Shown: positions 7,381 to 16,016, counted from the first letter of the stretch. The stretch: DNA of 64,000 nt from JAVBQG01 sp031549185 (GCA_031549185.1 JAVBQG010000002.1:1-64000); one strand, 5' to 3'. Translations and numbers: made by a program. Notes: generated by a model from the letters alone, not told the origin.

Positions 7381-9408
7381 CTACCCCACCCCCAGCGCCG
7401 CCAGCAGCATGTCGATGACCTTGAGGCCGACGAACGGCGTGACCAGGCCGCCCAGCCCGTAGATCAGCAGGTTGCGCCGCAGCAGCGCGCCCGCGCCGAT
7501 GGGGCGGTACTGCACGCCCCGCAAGGCCAGCGGGATCAAGAGCACGATGATCAGCGCGTTGAAGATGATCGCCGACAGAATTGCACTCTGCGGCGAGTGC
7601 AGACCCATCACGTTCAATCGCCCGAGCGCCGGATAGCTCGCCACGAAGAGGGCGGGGATGATGGCGAAGTACTTCGCCACGTCGTTCGCGATGCTGAAGG
7701 TCGTGAGCGCGCCGCGCGTCATCAGCAGCTGCTTTCCGATCGACACGATCTCGATCAGCTTGGTCGGGTTAGAGTCGAGGTCGACCATGTTGCCCGCCTC
7801 TTTGGCCGCCATGGTGCCCGTGTTCATCGCGACGCCGACGTCGGCCTGGGCGAGGGCGGGGGCGTCGTTGGTGCCGTCGCCGGTCATGGCGACCAGCTTG
7901 CCCTGCGCCTGCTCCTTGCGGATCAGCTCCATCTTGTTCTCCGGCGTCGCCTGCGCGAGATAGTCGTCCACGCCCGCCTCCTCGGCGATGGCGGCTGCCG
8001 TCAGGGGGTTGTCGCCCGTGATCATGACCGTGCGGATTCCCATCGCGCGGAGTTGTTCGAAGCGCTCCTTGATCCCGCCCTTCACGACGTCCTTGAGGTG
8101 GACGACTCCGACGACCTCCGCCTCGCGCGCCACGACGAGCGGCGTTCCGCCCGAGATGGCGATTTTGTCCGTGACGGCGTTCACGTCGTCGGGGATCGCT
8201 CCGCCGAGGCTCTTGACCCACTCCGCCACCACGTCCTTCGCGCCCTTGCGTATGCGCGCGCCGCCGATGTCGACGCCGCTCATGCGCGTCTGCGCCGAGA
8301 AGGGGACGAAGGTGGCGCCCTCCATCGTGCGTCCGCGGATGCCGAACCGTTTGGCGAGGGCGACGATCGACCGTCCCTCCGGCGTCTCGTCGGAGAGGGA
8401 GGACATCTGCGCGGTGTCGGCGACTTCCTCCTCCGTGTGGTCTCCGATGGGGACGAATTGAGCCGCCTTCCGGTTTCCGAGCGTGATGGTGCCCGTCTTG
8501 TCCAGAAGCAGCGTGTTCACGTCGCCCGCCGCCTCCACCGCGCGGCCCGAGAGCGCGAGAACATTGTAGCGCATCAGGCGATTCATCCCCGCGATGCCGA
8601 TGGCCGAGAGCAGTCCGCCGATCGTCGTCGGGATGAGGCAGACGAGCAGCGCCACGAGGGTCGCTACCGGCACCCGCGCGCCGGAGTAGATCGCGAAGCA
8701 TTCGAGCGTCGCCACGACGACGAGAAAGAGCATGGAGAGGCCCGCCAGAAGGATGTTCAGGCTGATCTCGTTGGGCGTCTTCTTGCGCTCGGCGCCCTCG
8801 ACGAGCCCGATCATGCGGTCGAGGAAGGTCTTGCCCGGTTCCGACGTGATCCGTACGAGGATGCAGTCCGAGAGCACCTTCGTGCCGCCGGTGACGGCGC
8901 TGCGGTCGCCGCCGGATTCGCGGATCACCGGCGCGGACTCGCCCGTGATCGCCGACTCGTCGACGGAGGCGATCCCTTCGACCACGTCGCCGTCGCCCGG
9001 GATGATCTCGCCGGCGGAGACCTTGACGACGTCGCCCTTCCTCAGGTGAGTCGAGGGGACGGGGCGTATCTCCCCGTCCTCGCCCACGAGGTTGGCGAAG
9101 GTGTCCGTCTTCATGCTGCGCAGGGCGTCGGCCTGCGCTTTGCCACGCCCCTCTGCCATGGCCTCGGCGAAGTTTGCGAAGAGCACGGTGAACCAGAGGC
9201 AGAGGGCGATCGCGGCGGTGAAGCCCGCGTCGCCTGTCCCCTTTGCCAGCGCCAGGAGCCAGCAAACGCTGGTGACGACGGATCCGACCTCCGTCACGAA
9301 CATGACGGGATTGTGCATCATGATCCTGGGGTCGAGCTTGAGGGCGGCGCTCTTCATCGCGTTCGCGACGATGCCGGTGTTCGATACTTTCCGTCCGCTT
9401 TTTTTCAT
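7381..9408 (-). CDS. kdpB: Potassium-transporting ATPase ATP-binding subunit
   Basis: 675-residue P-type ATPase catalytic subunit. Phosphorylation site DKTGT with Asp303 (close to Asp307 of E. coli), actuator motif TGES, and hinge MTGDGTNDAPALAQADVG are intact, as is MITGDNPLTAAAIA in the P/N region. Membrane helices flank residues 55-85, 215-285 and the C-terminal 100 residues. It starts two bases after the kdpA stop, implying translational coupling. Part of the high-affinity K+ uptake pump made under K+ limitation. Confidence 0.97.
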   Translation of the reverse strand: MKKSGRKVSNTGIVANAMKSAALKLDPRIMMHNPVMFVTEVGSVVTSVCWLLALAKGTGDAGFTAAIALCLWFTVLFANFAEAMAEGRGKAQADALRSMKTDTFANLVGEDGEIRPVPSTHLRKGDVVKVSAGEIIPGDGDVVEGIASVDESAITGESAPVIRESGGDRSAVTGGTKVLSDCILVRITSEPGKTFLDRMIGLVEGAERKKTPNEISLNILLAGLSMLFLVVVATLECFAIYSGARVPVATLVALLVCLIPTTIGGLLSAIGIAGMNRLMRYNVLALSGRAVEAAGDVNTLLLDKTGTITLGNRKAAQFVPIGDHTEEEVADTAQMSSLSDETPEGRSIVALAKRFGIRGRTMEGATFVPFSAQTRMSGVDIGGARIRKGAKDVVAEWVKSLGGAIPDDVNAVTDKIAISGGTPLVVAREAEVVGVVHLKDVVKGGIKERFEQLRAMGIRTVMITGDNPLTAAAIAEEAGVDDYLAQATPENKMELIRKEQAQGKLVAMTGDGTNDAPALAQADVGVAMNTGTMAAKEAGNMVDLDSNPTKLIEIVSIGKQLLMTRGALTTFSIANDVAKYFAIIPALFVASYPALGRLNVMGLHSPQSAILSAIIFNALIIVLLIPLALRGVQYRPIGAGALLRRNLLIYGLGGLVTPFVGLKVIDMLLAALGVG

Positions 9409-9410
9409 CT

Positions 9411-11153
9411 TTAGAAGACCTCTCCCGCCGTCATGGCAAAGTGTTCTATGATCGGGCCCAGCGCCAGAACGGGAACGAATGTCAGCGCCCCCACGATCAG
9501 GATCACGCCGATCAGAAGAAATACGAAGAGCGGTCCCGTGGTCGAAAACGTGCCGTTCGATTCCGGCACGGTGTTCTTGCCGGCCATCGACCCTGCGAGA
9601 GCCAGAAGCGGGATGATGAACAGAAAGCGTCCGGCGAGCATGCAGAGGGCAAGTAAAATGTTATAGAAGTGCGAGTTCGCGGAGAGCCCGGCGAACGCGC
9701 TGCCGTTGTTGCCGGTGGCCGACGCCGCGGCGTAGAAGATCTCGGAGAGGCCGTGCGGTCCCTGGTTCGTCCTTGCCGCAAGCCCCGCCTCGGTCGAGAC
9801 GCCGATCGCCGCGCCGACCAGGATGGAGGTGACCACGACGAGGACGGCCGCCATCGCCATCTTCATCTCCTTCGCCTCGACCTTTTTGCCGAGGTATTCG
9901 GGCGTCCGGCCGACCATGAGGCCCGCGATGAAGACGGTCAGGACCGCGTAGAGGAGAATTCCCAGCATTCCCGCTCCGACGCCGCCGAAGATCATTTCGC
10001 CGAGCGCGATGTTGAGCATCGGGATCATGCCGCCGAGCGGCGTGTAGCTGTCGTGCATTGAGTTGACCGCCCCGCAGGACGCGTCCGTCGTCACGGCCGC
10101 GAAGAGGGCGCTGTTCGCGATGCCGAAACGAACCTCCTTGCCCTCCATGTTGCCGCCGGCCTGCATCCGGTTGCCCGGCGCGGCGACGGCCTGCTGGTTC
10201 GCGCCGAGCTGCGAGAGGATTGGGTTGCCCGCCTGTTCGCTCCAGTAGACGGCCGCGGTGCCCGCGACGAAGAGCAGGAACATCGCGCTCCAGAGCGCCC
10301 AGCCCTGCGCCCTGTTGCGCGCGTAGCGCCCGAAGGTGACCGTCAGGCCCGACGGGATCAGAAAGATCGCCAGCATCTGCAGGAAGTTCGAGAGCGGCGT
10401 CGGGTTTTCATAGGGGTGTGCCGAGCTGGCGTTGAAGAAGCCGCCGCCGTTCGTCCCCAGCATCTTGATCGCGAGCTGCGAGGCTGCGGGGCCCTGTGCG
10501 AGAGTCTGGGTGCCGCCCTCGATCGTGTGCGCCGTCGTATAGGGGTTCAGGTTCTGGACGACTCCCTCCGCGCAGAAGACGACCGCGAGGACGACGGAGA
10601 TCGGCAGCAGAATATAGATCGTCGCCCGCACGAGATCGGCCCAGAAGTTGCCGATGCCCTGCGCCTTTTTGCGCGTAAGGCCGCGCATCAGGGCGACGGC
10701 GGCCGCCATGCCGGTCGCGGCGGAGACGAAGTTCTGCCAGGTCAGCCCGAACATCTGGCTCGCGTAGGTCGCCGCGGATTCGCCGCTGTACGCCTGCCAG
10801 TTCGTGTTGGTGACGAAGCTGACGGCGGTACCCATGGCGAACGTCGGGCTCATGCCCGGCATCCCTTGCGGGTTCAGGAGATGCGGATGCCAGGCCTGCG
10901 TGCGCAGAAAGAGGAAGAGGATCGCAAACCCCGCCGCGTTGAACAGGAGCAGTGTGGTGGCGTACGTCGTCCATCGCATGTCGCTCTTCGGCGAGACGCC
11001 GCAGAGCCGATAGAAAAGTTTTTCCACGGGCGCGAGGACGGGAGAGAGAAACGTCCTCTCTCCCTCGAATACGCGGTGCATGTAAACCCCCATCGGATAT
11101 GCCGTCGACAGAAGAACGGCACAGTAGAGCGCGATCTGCAGGATACCGTTCAT
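9411..11153 (-). CDS. kdpA: Potassium-transporting ATPase potassium-binding subunit
   Basis: 580 residues, the channel-like K+-binding subunit of KdpFABC in the inner membrane. Selectivity-filter-like segments are visible as VSFVTNTNWQAY, LGTNGGGFFNA, ASCGAVNSMHDSYTPLGG and SATGNNGSAFAGL, the four pseudo-repeat loops of KdpA. About ten hydrophobic helices separate them. It sits between kdpF (10 bases upstream) and kdpB (2 bases downstream). Confidence 0.97.
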   Translation of the reverse strand: MNGILQIALYCAVLLSTAYPMGVYMHRVFEGERTFLSPVLAPVEKLFYRLCGVSPKSDMRWTTYATTLLLFNAAGFAILFLFLRTQAWHPHLLNPQGMPGMSPTFAMGTAVSFVTNTNWQAYSGESAATYASQMFGLTWQNFVSAATGMAAAVALMRGLTRKKAQGIGNFWADLVRATIYILLPISVVLAVVFCAEGVVQNLNPYTTAHTIEGGTQTLAQGPAASQLAIKMLGTNGGGFFNASSAHPYENPTPLSNFLQMLAIFLIPSGLTVTFGRYARNRAQGWALWSAMFLLFVAGTAAVYWSEQAGNPILSQLGANQQAVAAPGNRMQAGGNMEGKEVRFGIANSALFAAVTTDASCGAVNSMHDSYTPLGGMIPMLNIALGEMIFGGVGAGMLGILLYAVLTVFIAGLMVGRTPEYLGKKVEAKEMKMAMAAVLVVVTSILVGAAIGVSTEAGLAARTNQGPHGLSEIFYAAASATGNNGSAFAGLSANSHFYNILLALCMLAGRFLFIIPLLALAGSMAGKNTVPESNGTFSTTGPLFVFLLIGVILIVGALTFVPVLALGPIIEHFAMTAGEVF

Positions 11154-11163
11154 GGCTGCCGTC

Positions 11164-11250
11164 TCACAGCCTCTCGGGGAAGACGAGCGCGTAGCCCAGA
11201 TAGAAAAAGAGCCCGACCGCGATTGCCAGACTGATCAGATATTCGAACAT
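11164..11250 (-). CDS. kdpF: KdpF, small membrane subunit of the K+ pump
   Basis: A 28-residue single-helix peptide, MFEYLISLAIAVGLFFYLG followed by YALVFPERL. The terminal YALxxPE(R/K)L pattern is the KdpF signature. It lies directly before kdpA in the order F-A-B-C and presumably stabilises the KdpA/KdpB complex. Too short for routine gene calling but clear by motif and place. Confidence 0.93.
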   Translation of the reverse strand: MFEYLISLAIAVGLFFYLGYALVFPERL

Positions 11251-11281
11251 GAAGATTCCTCCGGTTTCAAGATTTGTTTCG

Positions 11282-11365
11282 TCATACTCTGTCGATCCGT
11301 TTGATGTAATCCGGGCATCCGGCGACGAAACCGACGAAGCCGGCGACGCACGGAAGATCCAACAT
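11282..11365 (-). CDS. Possible 27-residue membrane peptide leading the kdp operon
   Basis: Reads MLDLPCVAGFVGFVAGCPD then YIKRIDRV and stop. An AGGTGGTGAGAGA ribosome-binding stretch lies just before the ATG, and the frame sits between the putative kdp promoter and kdpF, 31 bases before kdpF. The centre is hydrophobic (VAGFVGFVAG) with two cysteines and a basic tail. It could be a pump accessory, a leader peptide for attenuation, or chance. Not recognised from any family. Confidence 0.4.
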   Translation of the reverse strand: MLDLPCVAGFVGFVAGCPDYIKRIDRV

Positions 11366-11388
11366 TCTCTCTCACCACCTCGCGCGAT

Positions 11389-11464
11389 ATGATAGGGCAG
11401 GGGGTGTTAAGGCGGCGTGAAGCGGAGGATTCGTGGTGTTAAGAAGTTGTGAAGTCGGGTTTTA
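11389..11464. promoter_or_regulatory. Divergent kdp control region with tandem KdpE-like boxes
   Basis: Two similar 20-bp direct repeats lie at 11403-11422 and 11435-11454, 32 bp (three helical turns) apart. Each contains TTAAG and TGAAG spaced exactly 11 bp (11407/11418 and 11439/11450), the tandem half-site arrangement bound by OmpR-family regulators such as KdpE. On the minus strand a TATCAT -10 candidate at 11394-11389 is placed so that the first repeat covers its -35 region, which fits activation of kdpFABC. The right repeat lies about 70 bp before the divergent kinase gene. Confidence 0.6.
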
Positions 11465-11521
11465 CGGATTTGCGCCGATATGCTCTTCGTTAGAATTGCC
11501 GACAGATAGGGGGAGCTGGTC

Positions 11522-12613
11522 ATGGCGGACGATCGTGGCGATTTTTCGGGGAGCGGGCTCGCCCTTTCCCTCTGGAACAGGGGACGCCCCTACTTGGTTG
11601 CGTCCCTGCTCGTTGCGATCGTGACGGCTGCGATCCTGCCGCTGCGCGAGGACTTCGACAAGGCGCTCTGGGGGCCGATCTATCTGTTCATCCTGGTGGC
11701 CGTGGCGATTCGCGGCGGGCTGTACCCCGCAATTTTTTGCGCGATCGCGAGTTTCCTCGCGTGGGATTATTTTTTCCTGGCCCCTTACGAGACGTTGGAC
11801 GTCGCGTCGGGTAGCGACTGGGTCGTCCTCTTCACCTTTCTGATCGTCGGGATTTCCATCGGCGTGCAGACGTCGCGCCTGCGCCGTCGTGAACGGCTGG
11901 CCGCGCGCGTGGCGGCGTTGGAGGAGTCGGATCGCCTCAAGAGCACCCTCGTCTCGATGATCTCGCACGAGCTGAAAACGCCGCTCGTCTCCCTCACGGT
12001 CACTGTCACGAATCTGCTGGAGGGCGACACGGAGTGGAGCGAAGCGTGGGTGCGCGAGGAGCTTTCCGGCATGGAGCGCTCGCTCGTGCGCCTGGACGAG
12101 AACATCAGCGCGCTGATCGACCTTTCGCGGCTGGAGTCGGATTCGTGGAAACCCCATTTCGAGATCTACGACCTGGGGGACGTCGTCGGCACCACGCTCG
12201 CGCGACTGCCCGCCCCCTACCGCGACAAGATCCACTACTCCATACCGCCCGACCTCTCCGTGCGCATCGACTTCAACCAGATTTCGCGCGCGATCCAGAC
12301 GGTCGTCGAGAACGCCGTGCACTATGGAGAGGGCGGCCTTGTCATCCTTCTGGGCGAGCCGGATAAAGACCTCGGCGAGAAGGTGCGCCTGCGCATCGAG
12401 GACCGCGGGCCGGGCGTGCCGGACGACGAGAAGGAACGCGTCTTCGAAAAGTTCTATCGCGGGCGGAACGCCGCTTTGACGACACAGGGGACGGGTGTGG
12501 GACTCACGATCGCGCGCGAGATCGCGAGCATGCACGGGGGCAGGATATGGATCGAGGACGCCGTTCCGCACGGCGCGCGCGTGATCATCGAGTTACCCCG
12601 GGCGGAGGAGTAG
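11522..12613 (+). CDS. kdpD: KdpD C-terminal half: four-helix membrane sensor kinase
   Basis: 363 residues matching the second half of KdpD: four hydrophobic helices of the DUF4118 type between residues 23 and 115, a short basic linker (TSRLRRRERLAARVAALEESDRLKS), then HisKA with phospho-acceptor His149 (SMISHELKTPLVSL) and an ATPase domain with N-box VVENAVHYGEGG, G1 IEDRGPGVPDDE, F-box KFYRG and G2 GTGVGLTIA. It lacks the KdpD/USP sensor domains, which are encoded at 5508-6647. RBS AGGGGGAG before ATG. Followed three bases later by kdpE. The split requires the two halves to interact in trans or the kinase to work alone. Confidence 0.9.
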   Translation: MADDRGDFSGSGLALSLWNRGRPYLVASLLVAIVTAAILPLREDFDKALWGPIYLFILVAVAIRGGLYPAIFCAIASFLAWDYFFLAPYETLDVASGSDWVVLFTFLIVGISIGVQTSRLRRRERLAARVAALEESDRLKSTLVSMISHELKTPLVSLTVTVTNLLEGDTEWSEAWVREELSGMERSLVRLDENISALIDLSRLESDSWKPHFEIYDLGDVVGTTLARLPAPYRDKIHYSIPPDLSVRIDFNQISRAIQTVVENAVHYGEGGLVILLGEPDKDLGEKVRLRIEDRGPGVPDDEKERVFEKFYRGRNAALTTQGTGVGLTIAREIASMHGGRIWIEDAVPHGARVIIELPRAEE

Positions 12614-12615
12614 AG

Positions 12616-13353
12616 ATGGAAAAAACGGAGAAGAACGGATATGCGGAGAGGGGCGCGAAAATACTCGTCGTCGACGACGACGAACAGATCCGCCGCGCGC
12701 TGAAATCGATCCTCTCCGTCCGCGGCTGCCGGGTCTCTACGGCAGGCGACGGATCGCTCGGACTCAACCTCGCGATCGAGAACACGCCGGACCTGGTCGT
12801 CCTCGACGTCTCCCTGCCGGACATGAGCGGCATCGAAGTCTGCGAGGAGCTTCGCGCGTGGTACGCCGGCCCGGTCATCATGCTCAGCATCCGGTCGGAT
12901 GAGCCGGACAAGATCCGCGCGCTCGATTGCGGCGCAGACGACTACATGACCAAGCCGTTTTCGACTGGGGAGCTGCTGGCCCGGATCCGGGCGCAACTGC
13001 GGCGAGCCGCGCCCGGCTCGTCCGTCGTGCGCGAGTACGAGACGGGCGCGCTCAAGATCGACATCCCGCAGCGCCGCGTCGCCTTCGCCGGGCGCGAGGT
13101 CGACCTGACGCCGACGGAGTTCGACATTCTGGCGCTCCTGGCGAAGAACATGAACTGCGTCATCACCTCCAGAATGATCCTGGAGTCCGTCTGGGGAGAA
13201 GACTGCGCGCAGGACACACAGGCCCTGCGCGTTCACATCAGCCACCTTCGCAAGAAGATCGAGCCGGACTCCGTCCCCCGCTACATCCTGACGGAACCGC
13301 AGGTCGGTTTCATCCTGGCCGGGTTGCCGAAAGAATCGTCAGCACGCGCATAG
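12616..13353 (+). CDS. kdpE: KdpE, OmpR-family response regulator
   Basis: 245 residues. Receiver domain: acidic pair VVDDDE, phospho-acceptor Asp in LVVLDVSLPDMSG, and Lys in DDYMTKPFS. C-terminal winged helix: LTPTEFDILALLAKN and the recognition region DTQALRVHISHLRKKIEPD, typical of KdpE. ATG at 12616 follows GGAGGAGTAGAG and the kinase stop. The last codons (SARA stop) lie within a palindromic REP-like repeat, so the C-terminus has probably been altered by repeat insertion. Likely activator of the divergent kdpFABC operon. Confidence 0.92.
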   Translation: MEKTEKNGYAERGAKILVVDDDEQIRRALKSILSVRGCRVSTAGDGSLGLNLAIENTPDLVVLDVSLPDMSGIEVCEELRAWYAGPVIMLSIRSDEPDKIRALDCGADDYMTKPFSTGELLARIRAQLRRAAPGSSVVREYETGALKIDIPQRRVAFAGREVDLTPTEFDILALLAKNMNCVITSRMILESVWGEDCAQDTQALRVHISHLRKKIEPDSVPRYILTEPQVGFILAGLPKESSARA

Positions 13354-13410
13354 CGCGTCCTTTGCCCTGAAAAAACCACGATTCTTGGCGGACGCGCAAT
13401 GCGCGTCCCT
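13341..13410. repeat. REP-like palindromic element, overlapping the kdpE 3' end
   Basis: A degenerate copy (GCACGCGCATAGCGCGTCC, 13342-13360) provides the kdpE stop codon, and an intact copy GGACGCGCAATGCGCGTCC followed by CTACG lies at 13390-13412. The two are inverted relative to one another as in the pstA-pstB element. Confidence 0.8.
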
Positions 13411-13413
13411 ACG

Positions 13414-13446
13414 AAAAACGGCGTTTTAGCGCAGCCCCGTTTTATT
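13414..13446. terminator. Bidirectional hairpin between convergent kdpE and chemoreceptor genes
   Basis: AAAACGG at about 13416 pairs with CCGTTTT at about 13438, with an internal GCG/CGC pair and A/T-rich flanks on both sides, placed between two converging genes. Confidence 0.4.
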
Positions 13447-13448
13447 CG

Positions 13449-15623
13449 TTATCTGTTCTTCGCCGCCAGCATCGGTTTCGCCGTGCTGTCGTCGACGAGG
13501 AAGCGCTGGACGATCTCCTCGATGGCGACCGTCCCGTGCGAGAGGCTCTGGGCCTCGTCGGCCACGTTTTCACTGCTCTGGCTCGTCGTGCGGATGGCGC
13601 TCACCAGCTCCTCGATCGTGAGAAGGATCTGTTCATTGGCGCCTTCGATCGCGGCCATGGATTCCGCCGTGCCTCTGCCGCTCTCGGCCTGCGCGCGCGC
13701 GCTGGAGGCGATTTTCTGAATCGTGCGGTTCGCCTGATCTATCTGATCGAGCACGGAACCCAGGTTCTCCTGTGCCGTCATGGCGCGCGCGACGGTTCCG
13801 CTCAGAATGTTCTTCATCTGCCCGATGGTCTTCTGCGAGTAGGAGGAGCGCTCCTGCAGAATCTTGATTCGCTCCTCGACCTCGCGCGCGGCGGCGTTTG
13901 ACTCCTCGGCGAGCTTGCGCACCTCCTCGGCCACAACCGCGAATCCGCGGCCGGCTTCGCCGGCGCGGGCTGCTTCGATGGCCGCGTTGAGGGCGAGCAG
14001 GTTTGTCTGGTCTGCGATGCGGCCGATCGTCTCCACGAAGCTGCTGATCGTCGCCACCGCCTGGCCTACTTCGGCCATGGCCTGTGTCCCTGTATCGGCG
14101 TGGTTGTCGATGTCGCGCACGTCCTTCATGACGGCGTCGACGCCGCTGATGGCCTCGCGGCTGAGTTGTGTGGTCTTGGCGAAGATATTCGCGCCGTCGG
14201 ACGCGGAGGAGGCGACATCTTCCATCTTCTCGGCGCCGTGCGTCACACTGGCGCTCGCCTCGTTCAACATTTTCATGTCGTCGCGTAGGGCGGAAGCCAT
14301 TTCACTCGCCGACGCGTTCACCTGTTCGGCGGCGGCCAGCGCGTCGGAGGAGAGGTCCGACAGTTTTGCCGAGCTCCCCGTGAAATCCCGCGTCTTCTGC
14401 GAGAGGACGCCGATCATCTCGACGATGCTCTCGCGCATGGCGAGGACGTTCGAGACCATCTCTTTCACCTCGTCGTTGCGGCGCAAGATCGCCTCGATCT
14501 CGGAGCTGTCGCCCAGGCGAAAGTCGAGGTTCGCGAACTGGCGGATGACGCGGCCGGTTTTGACGATCGGGTTTGTAATGCTGCCGGAGACGAACCAGAT
14601 TACGCTCGCGAGCAGAAGCAGTCCGAGCACGGCCGCCAGGGCCACGCGAAAGGCGATTCCGGTGGCCCGTCCCTCGACGAGCGAGACCGGGACCGTGCTG
14701 CAGAACGACCAAGGGGTGTCGGACGCGCCCAGCTTCACCGGGGAGAACACCGTGTAGGATTCCGTCTTCGTGAAGGGGTTGATACCCTTGATGAGGAGAT
14801 GCTCTCCCTTCGCGACGGCAGCCTCGATTTTGGCCAGATCGCCTGGCGCGAAACCGACGTCCTTGATGTTGCCGGCGGCGAGTTTCGAATCGGGCGCCGC
14901 GACGACGGTGCCGTTGCCGGTGAAGAGCGCCAGGGCGAGTTCGCCCGCTTTCTCTTTGGCCTTGATCCTCTCCTGCAGTTTAGACAGTACGATATCCGTC
15001 CCCGCAACGCCGATCACGCTTCCGTTGCGGATGATGGGCGTCGAAAAGGTGTTCGAGAACTGCGGCCCCGCGCCGTCCTCGTAGTCGTAGATGCTCGGTT
15101 CGATCATCATCGGTTTGCCGCTGCGTATTGGATAATAGTAGTAGTCGCCGTCGACGGGATCGGCCAGGTCCTCCTCCGTCATGTCGAAGAGTTCGCGCAC
15201 ACCCGAGGGGCCGGAGCCCTTGGCGTACGAGCGCATGAAACGCCCGGTCTCCTGTTCGTGCTGGCCGGCGAACTGCGCGTCCTTGCCGTCGAACTTGTTC
15301 GGCTCGTAGACGAACCAGACGTTATAGGCTTCCGGGTAGAGCTTGAAGATGGATGTGGCGAAAGCCTCCGCCTGGCCCCTCGCGTTCGGTTCGTTTCCGC
15401 CGAGGCCGGAGAGCAGCGTGGCGAGCGTTCGCGAGCCGCCCGTCATTGTGGCGAGGTCTCCCTCGGTCTCGGCGGCGAACGCCCTCGCCGATTCCTCCAG
15501 CCGCTCGAGAGAGAGGGTTTCGACGCTGTTGCGCGAGCTGACGAAGATATACAGGATCATCAGTCCGAAGATGACAGTGGCTGGAAGCAAAACGGACATA
15601 AGAACGCGACTGCGAACTTTCAA
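13449..15623 (-). CDS. Methyl-accepting chemotaxis protein with dCache-type sensor
   Basis: 724 residues from a TTG start (MKVRSRVLMSVLLPATVIFGLMILYIFV), preferred because AAAAGGAG lies 8 bases upstream. Architecture: N-terminal helix, extracytoplasmic double-Cache-like sensor (residues about 40-310, with NVWFVYEPNKFDGKD, DYYYYPIRSGKP and GVAGTDIVLSKLQE), second helix (LAAVLGLLLLASVIWFVSG), HAMP, and a long coiled-coil signalling domain whose hairpin tip reads IGRIADQTNLLALNAAIEAARAGEAGRGFAVVAEEVRKLAEES. The dCache domain suggests a small-molecule ligand such as an amino acid. It sits alone between the kdp and pst regions. Confidence 0.92.
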   Translation of the reverse strand: MKVRSRVLMSVLLPATVIFGLMILYIFVSSRNSVETLSLERLEESARAFAAETEGDLATMTGGSRTLATLLSGLGGNEPNARGQAEAFATSIFKLYPEAYNVWFVYEPNKFDGKDAQFAGQHEQETGRFMRSYAKGSGPSGVRELFDMTEEDLADPVDGDYYYYPIRSGKPMMIEPSIYDYEDGAGPQFSNTFSTPIIRNGSVIGVAGTDIVLSKLQERIKAKEKAGELALALFTGNGTVVAAPDSKLAAGNIKDVGFAPGDLAKIEAAVAKGEHLLIKGINPFTKTESYTVFSPVKLGASDTPWSFCSTVPVSLVEGRATGIAFRVALAAVLGLLLLASVIWFVSGSITNPIVKTGRVIRQFANLDFRLGDSSEIEAILRRNDEVKEMVSNVLAMRESIVEMIGVLSQKTRDFTGSSAKLSDLSSDALAAAEQVNASASEMASALRDDMKMLNEASASVTHGAEKMEDVASSASDGANIFAKTTQLSREAISGVDAVMKDVRDIDNHADTGTQAMAEVGQAVATISSFVETIGRIADQTNLLALNAAIEAARAGEAGRGFAVVAEEVRKLAEESNAAAREVEERIKILQERSSYSQKTIGQMKNILSGTVARAMTAQENLGSVLDQIDQANRTIQKIASSARAQAESGRGTAESMAAIEGANEQILLTIEELVSAIRTTSQSSENVADEAQSLSHGTVAIEEIVQRFLVDDSTAKPMLAAKNR

Positions 15624-15961
15624 AACGAACACTCCTTTTAATTCTTGCACGTAGTGTAAAAAATGACCTCGTGTCTGTTGCGGCAGAAAATGTAAAAATA
15701 TCGCGTCGAGAGTAAGATGAAAAGCAAAATGATCGTGGGTATATTAGCAGAAGGAGCAGAAAAGAAACAGCGTTTTTCTAAAAGTTTGCGAGCTGTCACC
15801 GGGTAAAAGTGTGGGTCTCATTCAACAGTTCTCGCGGCGGCAGAAATTTCCTCGCCGGTATAACCGCGAGGCCGCCCTGTGTCCAAAGACTGGGCACGAC
15901 GATGGACGGTAGCGCCACGTCTTTTACGCGAAAAAGCCAGTCATGCCCGGCAGATTCCCCC
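15624..15961. other. Intergenic stretch upstream of the pst operon
   Basis: About 340 bases without a confident gene. The A/T-rich part near 15640-15780 should hold the chemoreceptor promoter on the minus strand. At 15831-15880 there are CTCGCGG/CCGCGAG complementary arms. A possible 57-codon frame runs on the minus strand (15969-15796), listed separately. Confidence 0.5.
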
Positions 15962-15969
15962 TGTAACAT
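15796..15969 (-). CDS. Possible 57-residue small protein antisense to the pst promoter
   Basis: The minus-strand frame starts at ATG 15969 inside the Pho box and ends ELLNETHTFTR stop. Its middle part reads LPSIVVPSLWTQGG. It looks somewhat protein-like but has no clear ribosome-binding site, and its start overlaps a regulatory site, so it may be a remnant of a mobile element or noise. Confidence 0.2.
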   Translation of the reverse strand: MLQGESAGHDWLFRVKDVALPSIVVPSLWTQGGLAVIPARKFLPPRELLNETHTFTR

Positions 15970-16016
15970 TCCCGTAACATTCCCTTAAGATTCGTGTGCG
16001 AACTGCCGCATATACT
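15962..16016 (+). promoter_or_regulatory. Pho box and promoter of pstS
   Basis: Three consecutive 11-bp repeats, TGTAACATTCC (15962-15972), CGTAACATTCC (15973-15983) and CTTAAGATTCG (15984-15994), form a tandem response-regulator site with the 11-bp period expected for PhoB/PhoP. A TATACT -10 candidate lies at 16011-16016, and pstS starts at 16062. The phoB/phoR pair downstream in the same gene run is the likely regulator. Confidence 0.65.

Noticed and set aside
7342..9414. 690-codon open frame antisense to kdpB
   Set aside because: Composition is Asp/Arg/His-rich in the way of a shadow frame, and kdpB motifs on the minus strand are complete.
15831..15880. Possible riboswitch-like structure upstream of pstS
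   Set aside because: Complementary arms exist, but the order of conserved bases does not match any riboswitch class I know, and the orientation relative to genes is unfavourable.
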